NCBI GenBank assembly: GCA_001683735.1
Contig: LUGG01000027.1
Span: 682,001 to 746,000, forward strand
Origin: Grifola frondosa
Taxonomy: Eukaryota; Basidiomycota; Agaricomycetes; Polyporales; Grifolaceae
Reading direction: 5' to 3'
Length of the DNA stretch: 64,000 bases
Positions 11,501 through 20,764 of this stretch are shown one piece after another (position 1 is the first letter of the stretch; each line of letters begins with the position of its first letter). The notes below the pieces were generated by a model. The model saw nothing but the letters and a program-made list of their open reading frames with translations, was not told the DNA's origin and did no database searches. The position numbers and the translations under genes are program-made.

Positions 11501-12518
11501 CGGCTTTCGGGCGTAAATGATGAAGAAGTTGAACTCTGCTCCCGGCGTATCATCCCACTCCTTCTCCATAGCGTCCATCATCTCATCGAACTCAGCTTCA
11601 GATGACACGAAGCCCAGTCCTCCAGCTTTCAGAATCGGGGTTTTCATACCTCTGTACACCCCCATGAAGTTATTCCGCGCGTCCACGCCGTCTTGTCCCC
11701 CTAAATGACCGAGCGGAACCTTCCGCTCCTCCACGGACACATCAACGAAACCCGCAGTCTCCAACATCTTCGGAAGGTGGACCGAAATGTCCCGAAGGAG
11801 ACCCTTTGCACCGAGCAAAGTATACACCAGTGACAAGTGTTTTTCTGTTACAACACCTGCCTTTGGATAACCGACCTCCCCAAGTTGCACCCACCCTCCG
11901 GGAGCGAGAATCTATATATTTCTGAAAGAGCTTCCACCCATTCATGTGCTCGTAGAGCAGCAATCAGTAGTCGCTGGTGGACCAAAGCGAACGAGTTCTC
12001 CCAGTCCTCTGGGAGCTTTGTGACGGTGCCGACAGTGAAGTACACGTTACCCCGAGACATGATACGAGGGTCTTCAACGGGGAACAAACGGGATTCGATG
12101 TCCAACCCTTGCAACACCACGGACACGGGGACGGTTTTGTTCTCTATTAGGTCGAGAAGAAAGATACCTGCCGACCGGTTAACAGCTTTCAGTTGCGACT
12201 TCTGAAATGGCTCACCAGAACCCGTTCCACTATCTAGTATCTTGTCGGCTGCATCAAACGAAATGGGAGGGATGACGATGCGGTTCTCAAACATCTTCTT
12301 CAGCACGCGATGTTGTAGGGCGAGCCTATATAAGAACGAGAAATCACGGCACTGATAATTGTTTCTCTACCGCGGCAGACATACCTCTCTTTCTCAGGAT
12401 CATCCGAGGGGAGGACGTATTGAGCACCAGCGAAGGAATGATAGTTTCTCTCGACGTGCACGATGGGCTTCATGATAGTGATCGCGGTAGTTTCGGGGTC
12501 TACGGCATACGCCTGCAT
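11489..12518 (-). CDS. SAM-dependent class I methyltransferase (LaeA/TAM-like)
   Basis: Small-molecule or protein methyltransferase of a type common in agaricomycetes; substrate unknown. The start is ATG 12518 (MQAYAVDPETTAITIMKPIV), then RNYHSFAGAQYVLPSDDPEKER before a GTATGT donor near 12385. Exon 2 carries VLKKMFENRIVIPPISFD and the SAM motif ILDSGTGSG, split by a 52-bp intron (GTGAGC to CGGCAG) before IFLLDLIENKT. The acidic loop GLDIESRLFP and the core VTKLPEDWENSFALVHQRLL follow. C-terminal blocks are WVQLGEVGYPKAG, LLRDISVHLPKMLETAGF and FFIIYARKP, with stop at 11489. One base appears to be missing near 11925-11930, just after EIYR, which throws the GGWVQLG block out of frame; otherwise the gene is complete. 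It converges with the O-methyltransferase remnant. Confidence 0.8.
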
Positions 12519-13281
12519 TGCTGTCGGAGGGGAACGACAATGAACATGATTAGTTGTGCTCTTGCTGAAATATGTATAGCGTCAATTGTATTAATGGATG
12601 ACATAAACCCTGAGAATAGTTGAACAGTAATGACATCTAATTGAAGTGCGCACCATGTGAGAAAGTGTCCTTATGAAGGTAACATGCGAAACTAGCCCAT
12701 AAACAGGCCATGACATGTTTCTTCCGAAGTAGAAATATGAAGGCCACAATTAAGTTTACCGATGCATTTCACTGGATTGCTCGAATCTCCTGAATGTCAC
12801 TTCGCTCATATCAATATAGTACGGCATTGGTCGAGAAATATATCACAAACTGTTCCATTTCAAAGCTTTGTGGTACGATGAAGGCAACTGACATGTCGAA
12901 GTCACCTATCGGGCAAGAACCAATGTTTCTAATGAAAATATCTAGGACTTTCAGATTAAATATGTCCCACGTAATTTCGGTGGAAATGTTGTAATATTGT
13001 TTTAGATAAGCCATTTTATTTAGCATGACTTAATGCTAGAATTAATGTTCACGGTTGATAATTGATACGAGTGTCAGAATATGCTGCAGACAACCTTCCA
13101 TTCCAAATGATGTGTCTTCAGTCGGAGAACTGAGGCTTAGTACGCATCGCGCTTCGGATGATTATAACTCGGCCTCAATACTGATTTTCCAGATATAGAT
13201 GGCCTCCGCATAGAGCGCTCACCTATCATGCATGCATCACATGCGTCCACTAGATGCTGTACATTGTACCTTATCCTTAAG
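12519..13281. other. AT-rich intergenic region, nothing recognised
   Basis: No family motif was found on either strand. The stretch probably contains the promoter of the leftward methyltransferase gene and ends at the insertion site of element 1. Confidence 0.3.
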
Positions 13282-13285
13282 ACGG

Positions 13286-13492
13286 TGGAGGGGCCCTCAG
13301 GACACTCCAAGAACGTGAACTGACTCTGACCAAGAAGCGTGGAACTCGAGCGCGTCGATGAACGACGACTGGCCACGTGTACAACTGATTCCCCTGCTAT
13401 CTCCCTCGCTGACTAAGCCTATGCCTCCGCGTCTATGCCTCTTCCTCCGCGCTTGTGCCTCTGTGTCTCACTGGCCTCGATCTCCTACTCCA
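13286..13492 (-). repeat. Element 1 3' LTR
   Basis: The 207-bp LTR at the downstream end of the minus-strand element is TG...CA bounded and identical by eye to the copy at 20554-20760. A G-rich polypurine-type tract (GAGGGGGG on the element strand, about 13497-13504) adjoins it inside the element, as expected for plus-strand priming. Confidence 0.9.
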
Positions 13493-13542
13493 TGTGCCCC
13501 CCTCAAACAAAGCGGTGTCCTCACCGCAAGAAAGGGTGGCGA

Positions 13543-14157
13543 TCAAGCTCCATCGGTTTGGATCATGTGGTCGACCTGGCCCTCCTCGGCCTGCTCCAGG
13601 GTCAAGGTAGAGCGAAGATAGGGAGTGTGCGTGATTGGGATGCCTCTGATACCAATGATGGATGCTGAATATGGGAGGCGTCCAATGGTGCTTAGAAGAT
13701 AAGGACGGAACAAGTTGATGCGGATGGAGTCCAAGAATCCCAAGGATGCATGGGCCAAGGGAACGTGGAGGTATGCATGGTCGCGCTGATCAAGGGAGAC
13801 CCAGAACTCTGCGAAGTCCTGTTCTAGAACACGAACACTAATGATTCGCCCGCGTAGGTCCATGTAGCGGTTGTGAGGGTTGGTGATCAGGGTAAAGAAT
13901 GTGCCAATGCCGATCAGAGCGCCATCCGGGCATCGTGTGACTACCCAGGCGTCTGGATGGTGCGAAAAGCCTAGGGAGTGGAGGGCAGCGTGTAGGCGTA
14001 TGCGGCCAGTGGAGGAGATGGGGTCATTGATGTCGGGCGATAAAGCAGATCGAATGGGTGGAAAGGAAGAGGCAACTGAAAAAGTGGAATTATCATTAAA
14101 AGTTGGAAGCACAGGAGAATCTGGATCATCAAATGGTAAGGAGGAAGTGGACGACAT
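13543..14157 (-). CDS. Element 1 ORF3, unknown protein
   Basis: This is an open frame of 204 codons from ATG 14157 (MSSTSSLPFDDPDSPV) to 13543, lying between the integrase stop and the 3' LTR. The frame is open further upstream to 14463, but that part overlaps pol. Visible strings include HHPDAWVVTRCPDGALIGIG and FAEFWVSLDQRDHAYLHVPL. I recognise no domain, zinc finger or membrane segment. Typical gypsy elements end with integrase, so this frame is an accessory gene of the element; it could act in assembly or host interaction, but nothing in the sequence shows this. Confidence 0.6.
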   Translation of the reverse strand: MSSTSSLPFDDPDSPVLPTFNDNSTFSVASSFPPIRSALSPDINDPISSTGRIRLHAALHSLGFSHHPDAWVVTRCPDGALIGIGTFFTLITNPHNRYMDLRGRIISVRVLEQDFAEFWVSLDQRDHAYLHVPLAHASLGFLDSIRINLFRPYLLSTIGRLPYSASIIGIRGIPITHTPYLRSTLTLEQAEEGQVDHMIQTDGA

Positions 14158-14311
14158 ATTATTGGGAAGAGAAAAAAAAACGTAGGGCTTTAAATATGTT
14201 GAGCGCTTGTATCCATAAGCTAGACGTAGACGGCGAAGATCTAAAAAGGAAATGGCCAGCATGTATAACGTGAGCAGCTGATGGAATGACTGACCGAGCA
14301 AAAAATAATGG

Positions 14312-17092
14312 TTAGTCGGTATCAGCAACATCAATCCATGCGTTCTCGCTAGCCGCGCGGCGGCCCTCATCAAGGGCAAGTTGGGAATTGGAATTAAGGT
14401 GGTAACGACGCAGCCGGCGTGCGTGAAAGGTCCCGTTAATGGGAAAACCATCAATGGTTGCAAGTTTATAGGAGTTCTTGATGCGTTCGATAACGCGTCG
14501 AGGTTGCGACCAGCGCGGGAGGAGCTTGCGAGCGGTACTTAGGGTGGTTTCAAGATCACTGCGATAAACTTGAATAAGGGAGCCAGGAATGAAAATGACT
14601 TCACCGGGTTTGGTTCGCTGAACGCGGCGGTCAAATGCTGCTTTTCGCTTTGACGCGTGGGCGACAATGGCGTCACAGCCGTCGAGACATTGTTGAGCGG
14701 CGTAAGCGAGATGGAGTGCGATAGCGTCGGGTTCAACGGGTTCAGTTGCGTCGCCGGTCGGGGTCGGGTTAGTATTAATGGGTAAGCTAAGAAGAAGTTC
14801 TTTGGGTGTAAATTTGAGTGCGGGAAGAATACGGGTATTAAGCGCTTGAAGAGCTTCATCAAGGCGGTCTGGCCAATGGCCAGGTAGGGTGTCCCATGTC
14901 GCGGCATTGATATCGGCATCGTTAAGGTCAGGTGCACAAAGGCGTTGAAGAATATGAAGAAGAAGTTTGTTAGTACCCTCGACTAGCCCGTTAATCCACG
15001 GTGAGTAGGCGGCGACAATGTGTGTGCGAACGTGCCACGAGGTACATGTGTCGCGGACGTCGTTGTTGTCGAAATGAGACCCGCCGTCGGACATAAAGGT
15101 CTCTGGTGGGATGTATGCTCGGAATATCTGTTGGAGACTGTTGTTAGTAGTTTTAGCACTGCCAGCGGTTTTGTACTTGAACGCCCATGCATGTTGCGAA
15201 AAGGTGTCCAAGTACAAACCGACAGTGTGATAGCCGCCCTTGCCTTTAGGTAAGGCAAGGTAGTCTCCGACAAGGAGTTCAAACGGATGTCGTCGTGTAA
15301 TAGGGTCTAGCAGGGAGTGGAGGTGCTTACCGCCGAAGTTCTTGCATTGACCACATTCCTGGATGGCTTTGATGATGGATTGGTCGAGGTGCGGGCTGCA
15401 GATGCGATCCAGTAGGGCGATTTTGATGGAATCGCGCCCCCAGTGGCCGCCGTTTTGTGTTGTTGGCGCGCGAGTTCGACTGCTTCCGTCTGAGGTACGC
15501 ATTCTACGCGTGATCGTGCACGTGGTGCGGGCCCTGTGGTGAGTTTCCATAGTTTTGCATTTGTCGAGCATGTATTGGGAGGCTCGGTGCTGAGCGCGGC
15601 GGAGTCTGCGAGAATCAGTATCAGTATCGAGGTCTAAAAGAGCTTGGATAACTTCGAGAAAGAGGGGCTCGTTCTGGAACCGCGTAAGTAGGGCGGTATG
15701 TTCGTCGTCAATCTGGAAAATGTCTTGAATAAGTCCGAGTGATGATTCCCAGTCTTCGCTAACGGTCCATGTGCTGCCATCGGTTGAAGTGCGGGGACTC
15801 CCTTCGCCTACGCGGCTGATGCCGTCGGCCACGACATTGAGGCGTCCGGGAACGTGGCGGACGTCGACGATTTGATGGGCGAGGATGGAGTCGCGCCATC
15901 GAGCATGTGCCGCGTTCAGCTTGTCGTTGATAAGGACGTCGCGGAGAGCTTGGCAGTCGGTCTCAATTTCGATGGGGAATCCCCATATAATATCCGAAAA
16001 CTTATCTAACGCAAATTTCAGTGCAGCAAATTCAAGAAGGAAAGGCTTGTACTTCTCTTCGGTTCGTGATGTTCGTTTTGAGGCGAACGCGATAGGATGT
16101 AGGTGTTCAACGGTTCGTCCATTGGGTAAAACCGTTTGAAAGCGTTGTGTAAGAACTGCGCCGAAACCTTCTTGACAACCGTCAGTGGTGACTATGAAGG
16201 GTGTGCCATCCCATTTGGGATGGCGGAGAACAGGCTCGGAAGTTAGAATAGTCTTGAGAGTAAGAAACGAATCGGTGTGTGCGTCTGTCCACCGCTCAGC
16301 GAGAACATGGTTGGTTAGTATGCGTCGGTATGTGGTCTTGGAGTAGGTTTTGGGAAGGTCAACTTCGCGTAGAAGGTTGCGCAGAGGGGCCTCGATTTTG
16401 GCATAATCCTTTATAAGGTCGCGAAAGTGTCCAGTGAGTCCTAAGAAAGAGTTTAGGTTAAGTGCATTTTTGGGGGGTTGCCAATCAACAATTGCGGTCA
16501 ACTTAGCATGATCCGCGGTTACTCCGGACGGTCCAACAGAGGCACCGGCGAACACCGCATCGGTGACAAAGAATTGGGATTTGGAAGGTGATAGTGACAT
16601 CCCGCGGTCGCGGATGCACGTAAAAATTCGTCGTAGCTTGCTAATAAGGGAGTCGAAGTCGTCGTCGGCGGAGGCTCCATCGTCGACGAAAAGTTCCATG
16701 GTGCCGTCCGCAAGAAAGTCGTGAAGGTGAATGCCGGTCATGTGAGCAAATGTAGATGGCGCTCCCGTTAGGCCAAAGGGCATTTTGATGCACCAGAAAT
16801 ATCCGCGGCCTTCTACGTAAAAGCAAGTGTAGGGCCGCGATTCTTCGGCGACGGTGACTGCATAGAATCCGGAGGTGAAGTCGAAAGTGCATAACCAACG
16901 GTGACCGCTAAGGGCTTGCTGCTTGCCGCGTACGTCACCTTGAGGCATGGGAGCGATTTCTGTGACACGATTAATTTCCGCGAAGTTCTGACAGATGCGC
17001 CATTTTGGCTCTGCATTGGGTAGTGGTTGTGTTGTGGATTCGGAGGCGGCGGTCTTCGGGAAGGTCGAAGTATGGTGGAAGTCCGGCGGCAA
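14312..17092 (-). CDS. pol: Element 1 pol: reverse transcriptase, RNase H, integrase
   Basis: This 926-codon open frame copies element RNA to DNA and integrates it. The order from its first codon is RT palm with WRICQNFAEINRVTEIAP (about 31-48), LCTFDFTSGFYAVTV, MPFGLTGAPSTF and the catalytic FVDD (135-138). RNase H follows with TTDGCQEGFGAVLTQ near 305-320. Integrase has a zinc region ending CGQCKNFGGKH and a DDE core visible as LVGDYLALPKG, FMSDGGSHFDN and SPWINGLVEGTNK. Stop at 14312. The upstream part of pol is in the same frame but is separated by two single-base shifts near 17250 and 17040-17100. No chromodomain was seen at the C-terminus. Confidence 0.88.
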   Translation of the reverse strand: MPPDFHHTSTFPKTAASESTTQPLPNAEPKWRICQNFAEINRVTEIAPMPQGDVRGKQQALSGHRWLCTFDFTSGFYAVTVAEESRPYTCFYVEGRGYFWCIKMPFGLTGAPSTFAHMTGIHLHDFLADGTMELFVDDGASADDDFDSLISKLRRIFTCIRDRGMSLSPSKSQFFVTDAVFAGASVGPSGVTADHAKLTAIVDWQPPKNALNLNSFLGLTGHFRDLIKDYAKIEAPLRNLLREVDLPKTYSKTTYRRILTNHVLAERWTDAHTDSFLTLKTILTSEPVLRHPKWDGTPFIVTTDGCQEGFGAVLTQRFQTVLPNGRTVEHLHPIAFASKRTSRTEEKYKPFLLEFAALKFALDKFSDIIWGFPIEIETDCQALRDVLINDKLNAAHARWRDSILAHQIVDVRHVPGRLNVVADGISRVGEGSPRTSTDGSTWTVSEDWESSLGLIQDIFQIDDEHTALLTRFQNEPLFLEVIQALLDLDTDTDSRRLRRAQHRASQYMLDKCKTMETHHRARTTCTITRRMRTSDGSSRTRAPTTQNGGHWGRDSIKIALLDRICSPHLDQSIIKAIQECGQCKNFGGKHLHSLLDPITRRHPFELLVGDYLALPKGKGGYHTVGLYLDTFSQHAWAFKYKTAGSAKTTNNSLQQIFRAYIPPETFMSDGGSHFDNNDVRDTCTSWHVRTHIVAAYSPWINGLVEGTNKLLLHILQRLCAPDLNDADINAATWDTLPGHWPDRLDEALQALNTRILPALKFTPKELLLSLPINTNPTPTGDATEPVEPDAIALHLAYAAQQCLDGCDAIVAHASKRKAAFDRRVQRTKPGEVIFIPGSLIQVYRSDLETTLSTARKLLPRWSQPRRVIERIKNSYKLATIDGFPINGTFHARRLRRYHLNSNSQLALDEGRRAASENAWIDVADTD

Positions 17093-17212
17093 CGCACTGG
17101 TCGTTGACGCGGTGTTGGAGTTCAGCTAGGGGGAGGCCATTGCCTTCGTGGGCTTTTTGAGCAAGGGTGATTGAGGAAACACACTTCACCTGGCTGGGAT
17201 CACATTGCGCTA

Positions 17213-18829
17213 TTACGCCGGCTGCAAGGAGGTCATCAATCTTCCCATGGAGGTATTCGCGTTGCGGCGGGTCAGCGGTCGTTGATGGATGCGTCGGGAA
17301 AAGGTCGCATCGTCCGGGATGTTCAGTCGATGGATTGCTCCTTCGACCGGGGTGACTTCACTGACTGAAAGAGCAAAACAGTCAGCAAATTCGGTAAGTA
17401 AGTTATTAACTTCACTAAGTTGTGTGTTTGTAAGGTCAGCGCCAATTGTAACGGCATCTAAAATAGCTGAAATGCGCTGTGGGTTAAAGGGGTCAGTAAG
17501 ACGTGTGAACGGTAAGGAAGGAGCTTGAGAAGAAATATGGTTAATAGAAAATTCGGCATCTTCGGTGGGATCTGGGAGAGGTGCGTCAGGTCCGATGTAC
17601 CAAAGGTTGTCGTCGTTGAGCGGTGCAGCAGTGGTTGTTGCAGTAGTTGGCGTACTATTGCGTAAAGTATGTTTGTACCAAATATGTCGGCGTTTCCGTG
17701 CGTAGCGTCGACCAGCGACGAACAAGGCGGGCCATCGAATTTGACGTGTGCGTCGGAGTGCATGCGTTGTTGGCTCGGCGCCTTGATGGTGTGTGTTAGC
17801 TGCCTCTGGAATAGGTTTGGAAGTGGGTACAGGTGGGATGTGTGCATTCATATGGTATTGCGGTAGTGGTTGTGCGTCTTCGTCTTCAACTTCTTCGACG
17901 TAGGTACGGCGATGGACATTTGGTTGTAGCTGTGGGGGCAGGGAAGGGTTAGCGATGGGTTCGGTAGCAGTGATAACGAAAGCGGAAGTCGAATCGGGTA
18001 AAGTGATATGGTCAGGTTTCGTTTGGTTGGTGCAAGGTGGGCAATCTACTATTTGAGTTAATTCGGCGGAGGATTCGATACTAGAGCTTGAAATGGTATC
18101 AACAATGATCGAAGAATATACTTTGATGTCTAGTGCAAGGCTGAGTCCGGCAGCGGCCAACGCCGTGGTGTCGGGGGTTTGCCCGAGCTGGTTTTGTAAG
18201 GTACATTGTCCAGAGGAGGTTGGAATGAGTAGAGTGTCGGAATCATAATTATGAATAGCGTGAAAGGCTTGTAGGAGCAGTTTTCCTACGAGAAAGGACC
18301 AGGCACCTCCGCTTGGAAAGATTTCGAAGGCGCCTCGGGTGTGTGTGCCGCCGAGGTGCACGGTTCCGGTCCAGCTTCCTTCAGATGGTACGATGAAGCC
18401 ATCGGCCATGCGCAGTTTGCATGTGGAGGGCTGTGCTGGGCCGAGGCGGTGTTTTACGATAGTCCAGAGATCGGTGCTCATGACGCTAATCATGGCTCCG
18501 TCGTCGAAAAGACCTTTAACGCGTACGATTTCGCCGGTTGGACTATGAAGCGCTAAGTGGTGAACGAAAGGTTTGGATTCTAAAAGCCCAATGTTGGGTG
18601 CAGTGAGGCGTTGAGATTCGACTGAGTACAGGTCATAAAAGTTTATGATTGTAGAGTCTGGGAGGTACATAGTATCGACGCGATTTCGTGTGTCCACTGG
18701 TAATTGCTCCGAGCACGCCTGTGCTTGGTCCCCGAGCATTAGCTCGCCACACTCGGGGACGTTGTTTCCTTTGCTGGGTTGGAGTTGTCGGACCGTTTGC
18801 GTTCCCTCGCGACAAACGGCCCTTATTCG
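17213..18829 (-). CDS. pol: Element 1 pol 5' part: protease and RT N-terminus
   Basis: This frame is entered by -1 frameshifting from gag at 18829-18835 and starts ...AAGKRIRAVCREG. An aspartic protease of the retropepsin type follows, with active-site string KGLFDDGAMISVM (about residue 137-148 counted from the first codon of the open frame at 18922). A long low-complexity linker and the start of the RT domain (LNIPDDATFSRRIHQRPLT) come next. Frame is lost near 17250, where the C-run is one base short for RPLT to continue into PPQREYLHG. The continuation is visible in another frame (LPLAELQHRVNDQ) before pol resumes at 17092. The break could be sequencing error or inactivation. Confidence 0.75.
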   Translation of the reverse strand, partial: RIRAVCREGTQTVRQLQPSKGNNVPECGELMLGDQAQACSEQLPVDTRNRVDTMYLPDSTIINFYDLYSVESQRLTAPNIGLLESKPFVHHLALHSPTGEIVRVKGLFDDGAMISVMSTDLWTIVKHRLGPAQPSTCKLRMADGFIVPSEGSWTGTVHLGGTHTRGAFEIFPSGGAWSFLVGKLLLQAFHAIHNYDSDTLLIPTSSGQCTLQNQLGQTPDTTALAAAGLSLALDIKVYSSIIVDTISSSSIESSAELTQIVDCPPCTNQTKPDHITLPDSTSAFVITATEPIANPSLPPQLQPNVHRRTYVEEVEDEDAQPLPQYHMNAHIPPVPTSKPIPEAANTHHQGAEPTTHALRRTRQIRWPALFVAGRRYARKRRHIWYKHTLRNSTPTTATTTAAPLNDDNLWYIGPDAPLPDPTEDAEFSINHISSQAPSLPFTRLTDPFNPQRISAILDAVTIGADLTNTQLSEVNNLLTEFADCFALSVSEVTPVEGAIHRLNIPDDATFSRRIHQRPLTRRNANTSMGRLMTSLQPA

Positions 18830-18835
18830 TTTCCC
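18791..18835 (-). promoter_or_regulatory. -1 programmed ribosomal frameshift signal (gag to pol)
   Basis: On the element strand the heptamer GGGAAAC (18829-18835) fits X XXY YYZ in register with gag codons CAG-GGA-AAC, one sense codon before the gag stop at 18823-18825. Slippage by -1 gives GGG-AAA-CGA, which is exactly the pol frame. Seven bases downstream a stem forms between GGCCGTTTG (18821-18813) and CAAACGGTC (18799-18791), nine pairs including one G-U, with a 13-base loop. Spacing and architecture match textbook frameshift signals. The heptamer, register and stem are seen directly; activity is inferred. Confidence 0.85.
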
Positions 18836-20094
18836 TGCTGCCACTCTTCTATATATCCACCCGCCTCTGTTGACCATGATGGTGGTGCTTGGTAAGCGAC
18901 GTAGACAGGCTGTCCAGTCCATTGGGTGTCCATGAAACGGACATCGGTGGGGCGCGGGTTGGGCGGGCGGCGAGGGCTCGCATCACGATGGATTTCGCCG
19001 GCAACGCGTCGCCATCTGGTCTCTAGTGGAGGAACAGGTGCGATGCTGGAACATGCATAGCCATGGTGTCCGGTAATCCCGCAGCGATGGCATTCGCGAC
19101 TGCCTACCGGAGCAGTGCCCGGCGTGAGTGGGTAGGGCTTCGTCTCATCTGGGGTAGCGTTCGGGTTTTTCTGTGTCCATTCGGTGATCTGAGTTTTGTA
19201 TGCAATGTGTCCGGGCTCGGAATCGGGGTGGTGGACAAGGATGTTGGTTCGTAAAGCAGTGAGACGCGCCACAGCGTCAGGAGCGGGAAGGATGGGTAGA
19301 GCGGGAGGCTGGGTTAACGTTGCAGGGTTCATGGATGGTGCGCGTGCACTCTGAGGTATTCCTCGGCCAGCGGGGATTGGTTGGTTGCCTGAAAAGGGAA
19401 ACCGATTAACGGGTAAAGCGCTAGGAGCAGGGCTGCGGTTCAGCTGGAGACTCTGCATGCTATGCTGCAGAGACGCTACGGAGTTCTCAAGGGTTGCGTT
19501 GCGTTGAAGCGCAGCTACGGTGGCGTCGTTATTGTGTCGGAGCTCGTTGATTGCTTTCCAGTCGTTGACGTCGTCGACGAGGGTGGTCATGGGGACGCCT
19601 TCAACGTTGGTCAAGAGCTCGTGCCACGTTTTCGGATTGCCGCTGTGTCGTTTGAGAGGTCGCGGAAGAGCAGAGTGGATTGTAACGACCATGGAATCGG
19701 GTGCATCGTGGAGCATTGCCACGCGGCAGATTTCGCGCGCCCACGCAATGTGGTAGGGGACTTCTTCGAGTCCGCTCGTGTCGTATGTACCTAAAAGAGC
19801 AGGGTCGCATTTCATGGTGGTGAGACGGACGGTGACGGCCTCAGCGTCCATGACAATGTGAGGCGGTTTTGGCCATTTTAGGAGAAATTCTGTCTTCAGC
19901 GCGGTCCATGATGCTTTGTTGGATGAGGGGAGGGAATCATACCATCGCTCTGCGAACCCATCGGCCACCAAACGGTTGACGAAGGCGGTGACGCGTTCGG
20001 CGTCAGTGCCATAAAGTCCTTCGATGTCCTTTAGAAATTGACGGGGGTTCTCGTTCTTGCGTGTGCCGTGGAATGGTGTTAGAAGTTTAGTCAT
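18823..20094 (-). CDS. gag: Element 1 gag (capsid and nucleocapsid)
   Basis: This 423-codon frame from ATG 20094 (MTKLLTPFHGTRKNENPRQF) encodes the structural protein that packages element RNA. The capsid-like region includes FVNRLVADGFAERWYDSL and WTALKTEFLLKWPKP, typical of retrotransposon gag. A CCHC zinc knuckle CHRCGITGHHGYAC (C-x2-C-x4-H-x4-C) lies near the C-terminus. The frame is intact from start to stop and overlaps the pol frame by about 100 bases. Pol is reached by the frameshift site at its very end. Confidence 0.9.
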   Translation of the reverse strand: MTKLLTPFHGTRKNENPRQFLKDIEGLYGTDAERVTAFVNRLVADGFAERWYDSLPSSNKASWTALKTEFLLKWPKPPHIVMDAEAVTVRLTTMKCDPALLGTYDTSGLEEVPYHIAWAREICRVAMLHDAPDSMVVTIHSALPRPLKRHSGNPKTWHELLTNVEGVPMTTLVDDVNDWKAINELRHNNDATVAALQRNATLENSVASLQHSMQSLQLNRSPAPSALPVNRFPFSGNQPIPAGRGIPQSARAPSMNPATLTQPPALPILPAPDAVARLTALRTNILVHHPDSEPGHIAYKTQITEWTQKNPNATPDETKPYPLTPGTAPVGSRECHRCGITGHHGYACSSIAPVPPLETRWRRVAGEIHRDASPRRPPNPRPTDVRFMDTQWTGQPVYVAYQAPPSWSTEAGGYIEEWQQGNE

Positions 20095-20526
20095 GGTGGA
20101 AGTGGACTGTGGAGCTGGGGCAAGTGAAAGGGATGTAACGGAAACTGGAGCTAAAGTTAACTGTGTTGGTGGTGCGGGAACAGGAGAAGCAATTGGGGCA
20201 AAAGAAAGGGCGGGAATATGACTAGAAATTGAGGAAATTGAAGGAACGGGAATAGGAATGGGCGCGATGGCGGGTGACGGGTGGAAGGATGACGAAAGAG
20301 AGGGTGCTGTGGAAGGAGGAAGACTGGAAAGTTCTGAAATTTCGGGGCTGGAAGGAGGGATGGGAGAAGCGGTTTTTGCAGAAATCCAACGCCCTTTATT
20401 GTCGCGGGGTCGGTCAGAGGTGTGCGGAGCCAGCGCGAAAGGTAGAAAGAGCAGGAGTTCGAGTTTTTGTTTTTTGAGATAGTTGAAGTTTTTTTTTTTT
20501 TTAACAATCTAGTCGGAAAGGTCGTG

Positions 20527-20550
20527 GTTCGAATCGCGCTTCCGTCACCA
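20527..20550 (-). promoter_or_regulatory. Element 1 primer-binding site
   Basis: Three bases inside the 5' LTR the element strand reads TGGTGACGGAAGCGCG and continues through GATTCGAAC. Its complement ends in CCA and contains the T-loop string GTTCGAATC, so about 24 bases match the 3' end of a tRNA, longer than the usual 18. The tRNA isotype could not be decided by eye. Confidence 0.65.
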
Positions 20551-20553
20551 CAA

Positions 20554-20760
20554 TGGAGGGGCCCTCAGGACACTCCAAGAACGTGAACTGACTCTGACCA
20601 AGAAGCGTGGAACTCGAGCGCGTCGATGAACGACGACTGGCCACGTGTACAACTGATTCCCCTGCTATCTCCCTCGCTGACTAAGCCTATGCCTCCGCGT
20701 CTATGCCTCTTCCTCCGCGCTTGTGCCTCTGTGTCTCACTGGCCTCGATCTCCTACTCCA
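20554..20760 (-). repeat. Element 1 5' LTR
   Basis: The 207-bp LTR at the upstream end of the minus-strand element is identical by eye to 13286-13492. It should contain the element promoter. It is followed (on the element strand) by the primer-binding site and a leader with an A-rich run at about 20490-20501. Confidence 0.9.
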
Positions 20761-20764
20761 ACGG

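Larger units (their letters stand above)
13282..20764 (-). mobile_element. Element 1: Ty3/gypsy LTR retrotransposon with target duplication
   Basis: The 7,475-bp element (13286-20760) is read on the minus strand. Its two 207-bp LTRs begin TGGAGGGG and end CTACTCCA and appear identical along their whole length. A 4-bp direct repeat ACGG flanks it (13282-13285 and 20761-20764). The internal order is primer-binding site, gag, pol (protease, reverse transcriptase, RNase H, integrase) and a third ORF, which is the gypsy order. Identical LTRs mean a recent insertion by the usual LTR-dating argument. It separates the methyltransferase gene from the halogenase side of the neighbourhood. Confidence 0.92.

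Noticed and set aside
20510..20551. A tRNA-like 3' end (GTTCGAATC plus terminal CCA) on the plus strand
   Set aside because: The upstream T-stem bases do not pair and no D or anticodon arm is present. Its position next to the LTR identifies it as a primer-binding site, not a tRNA gene.
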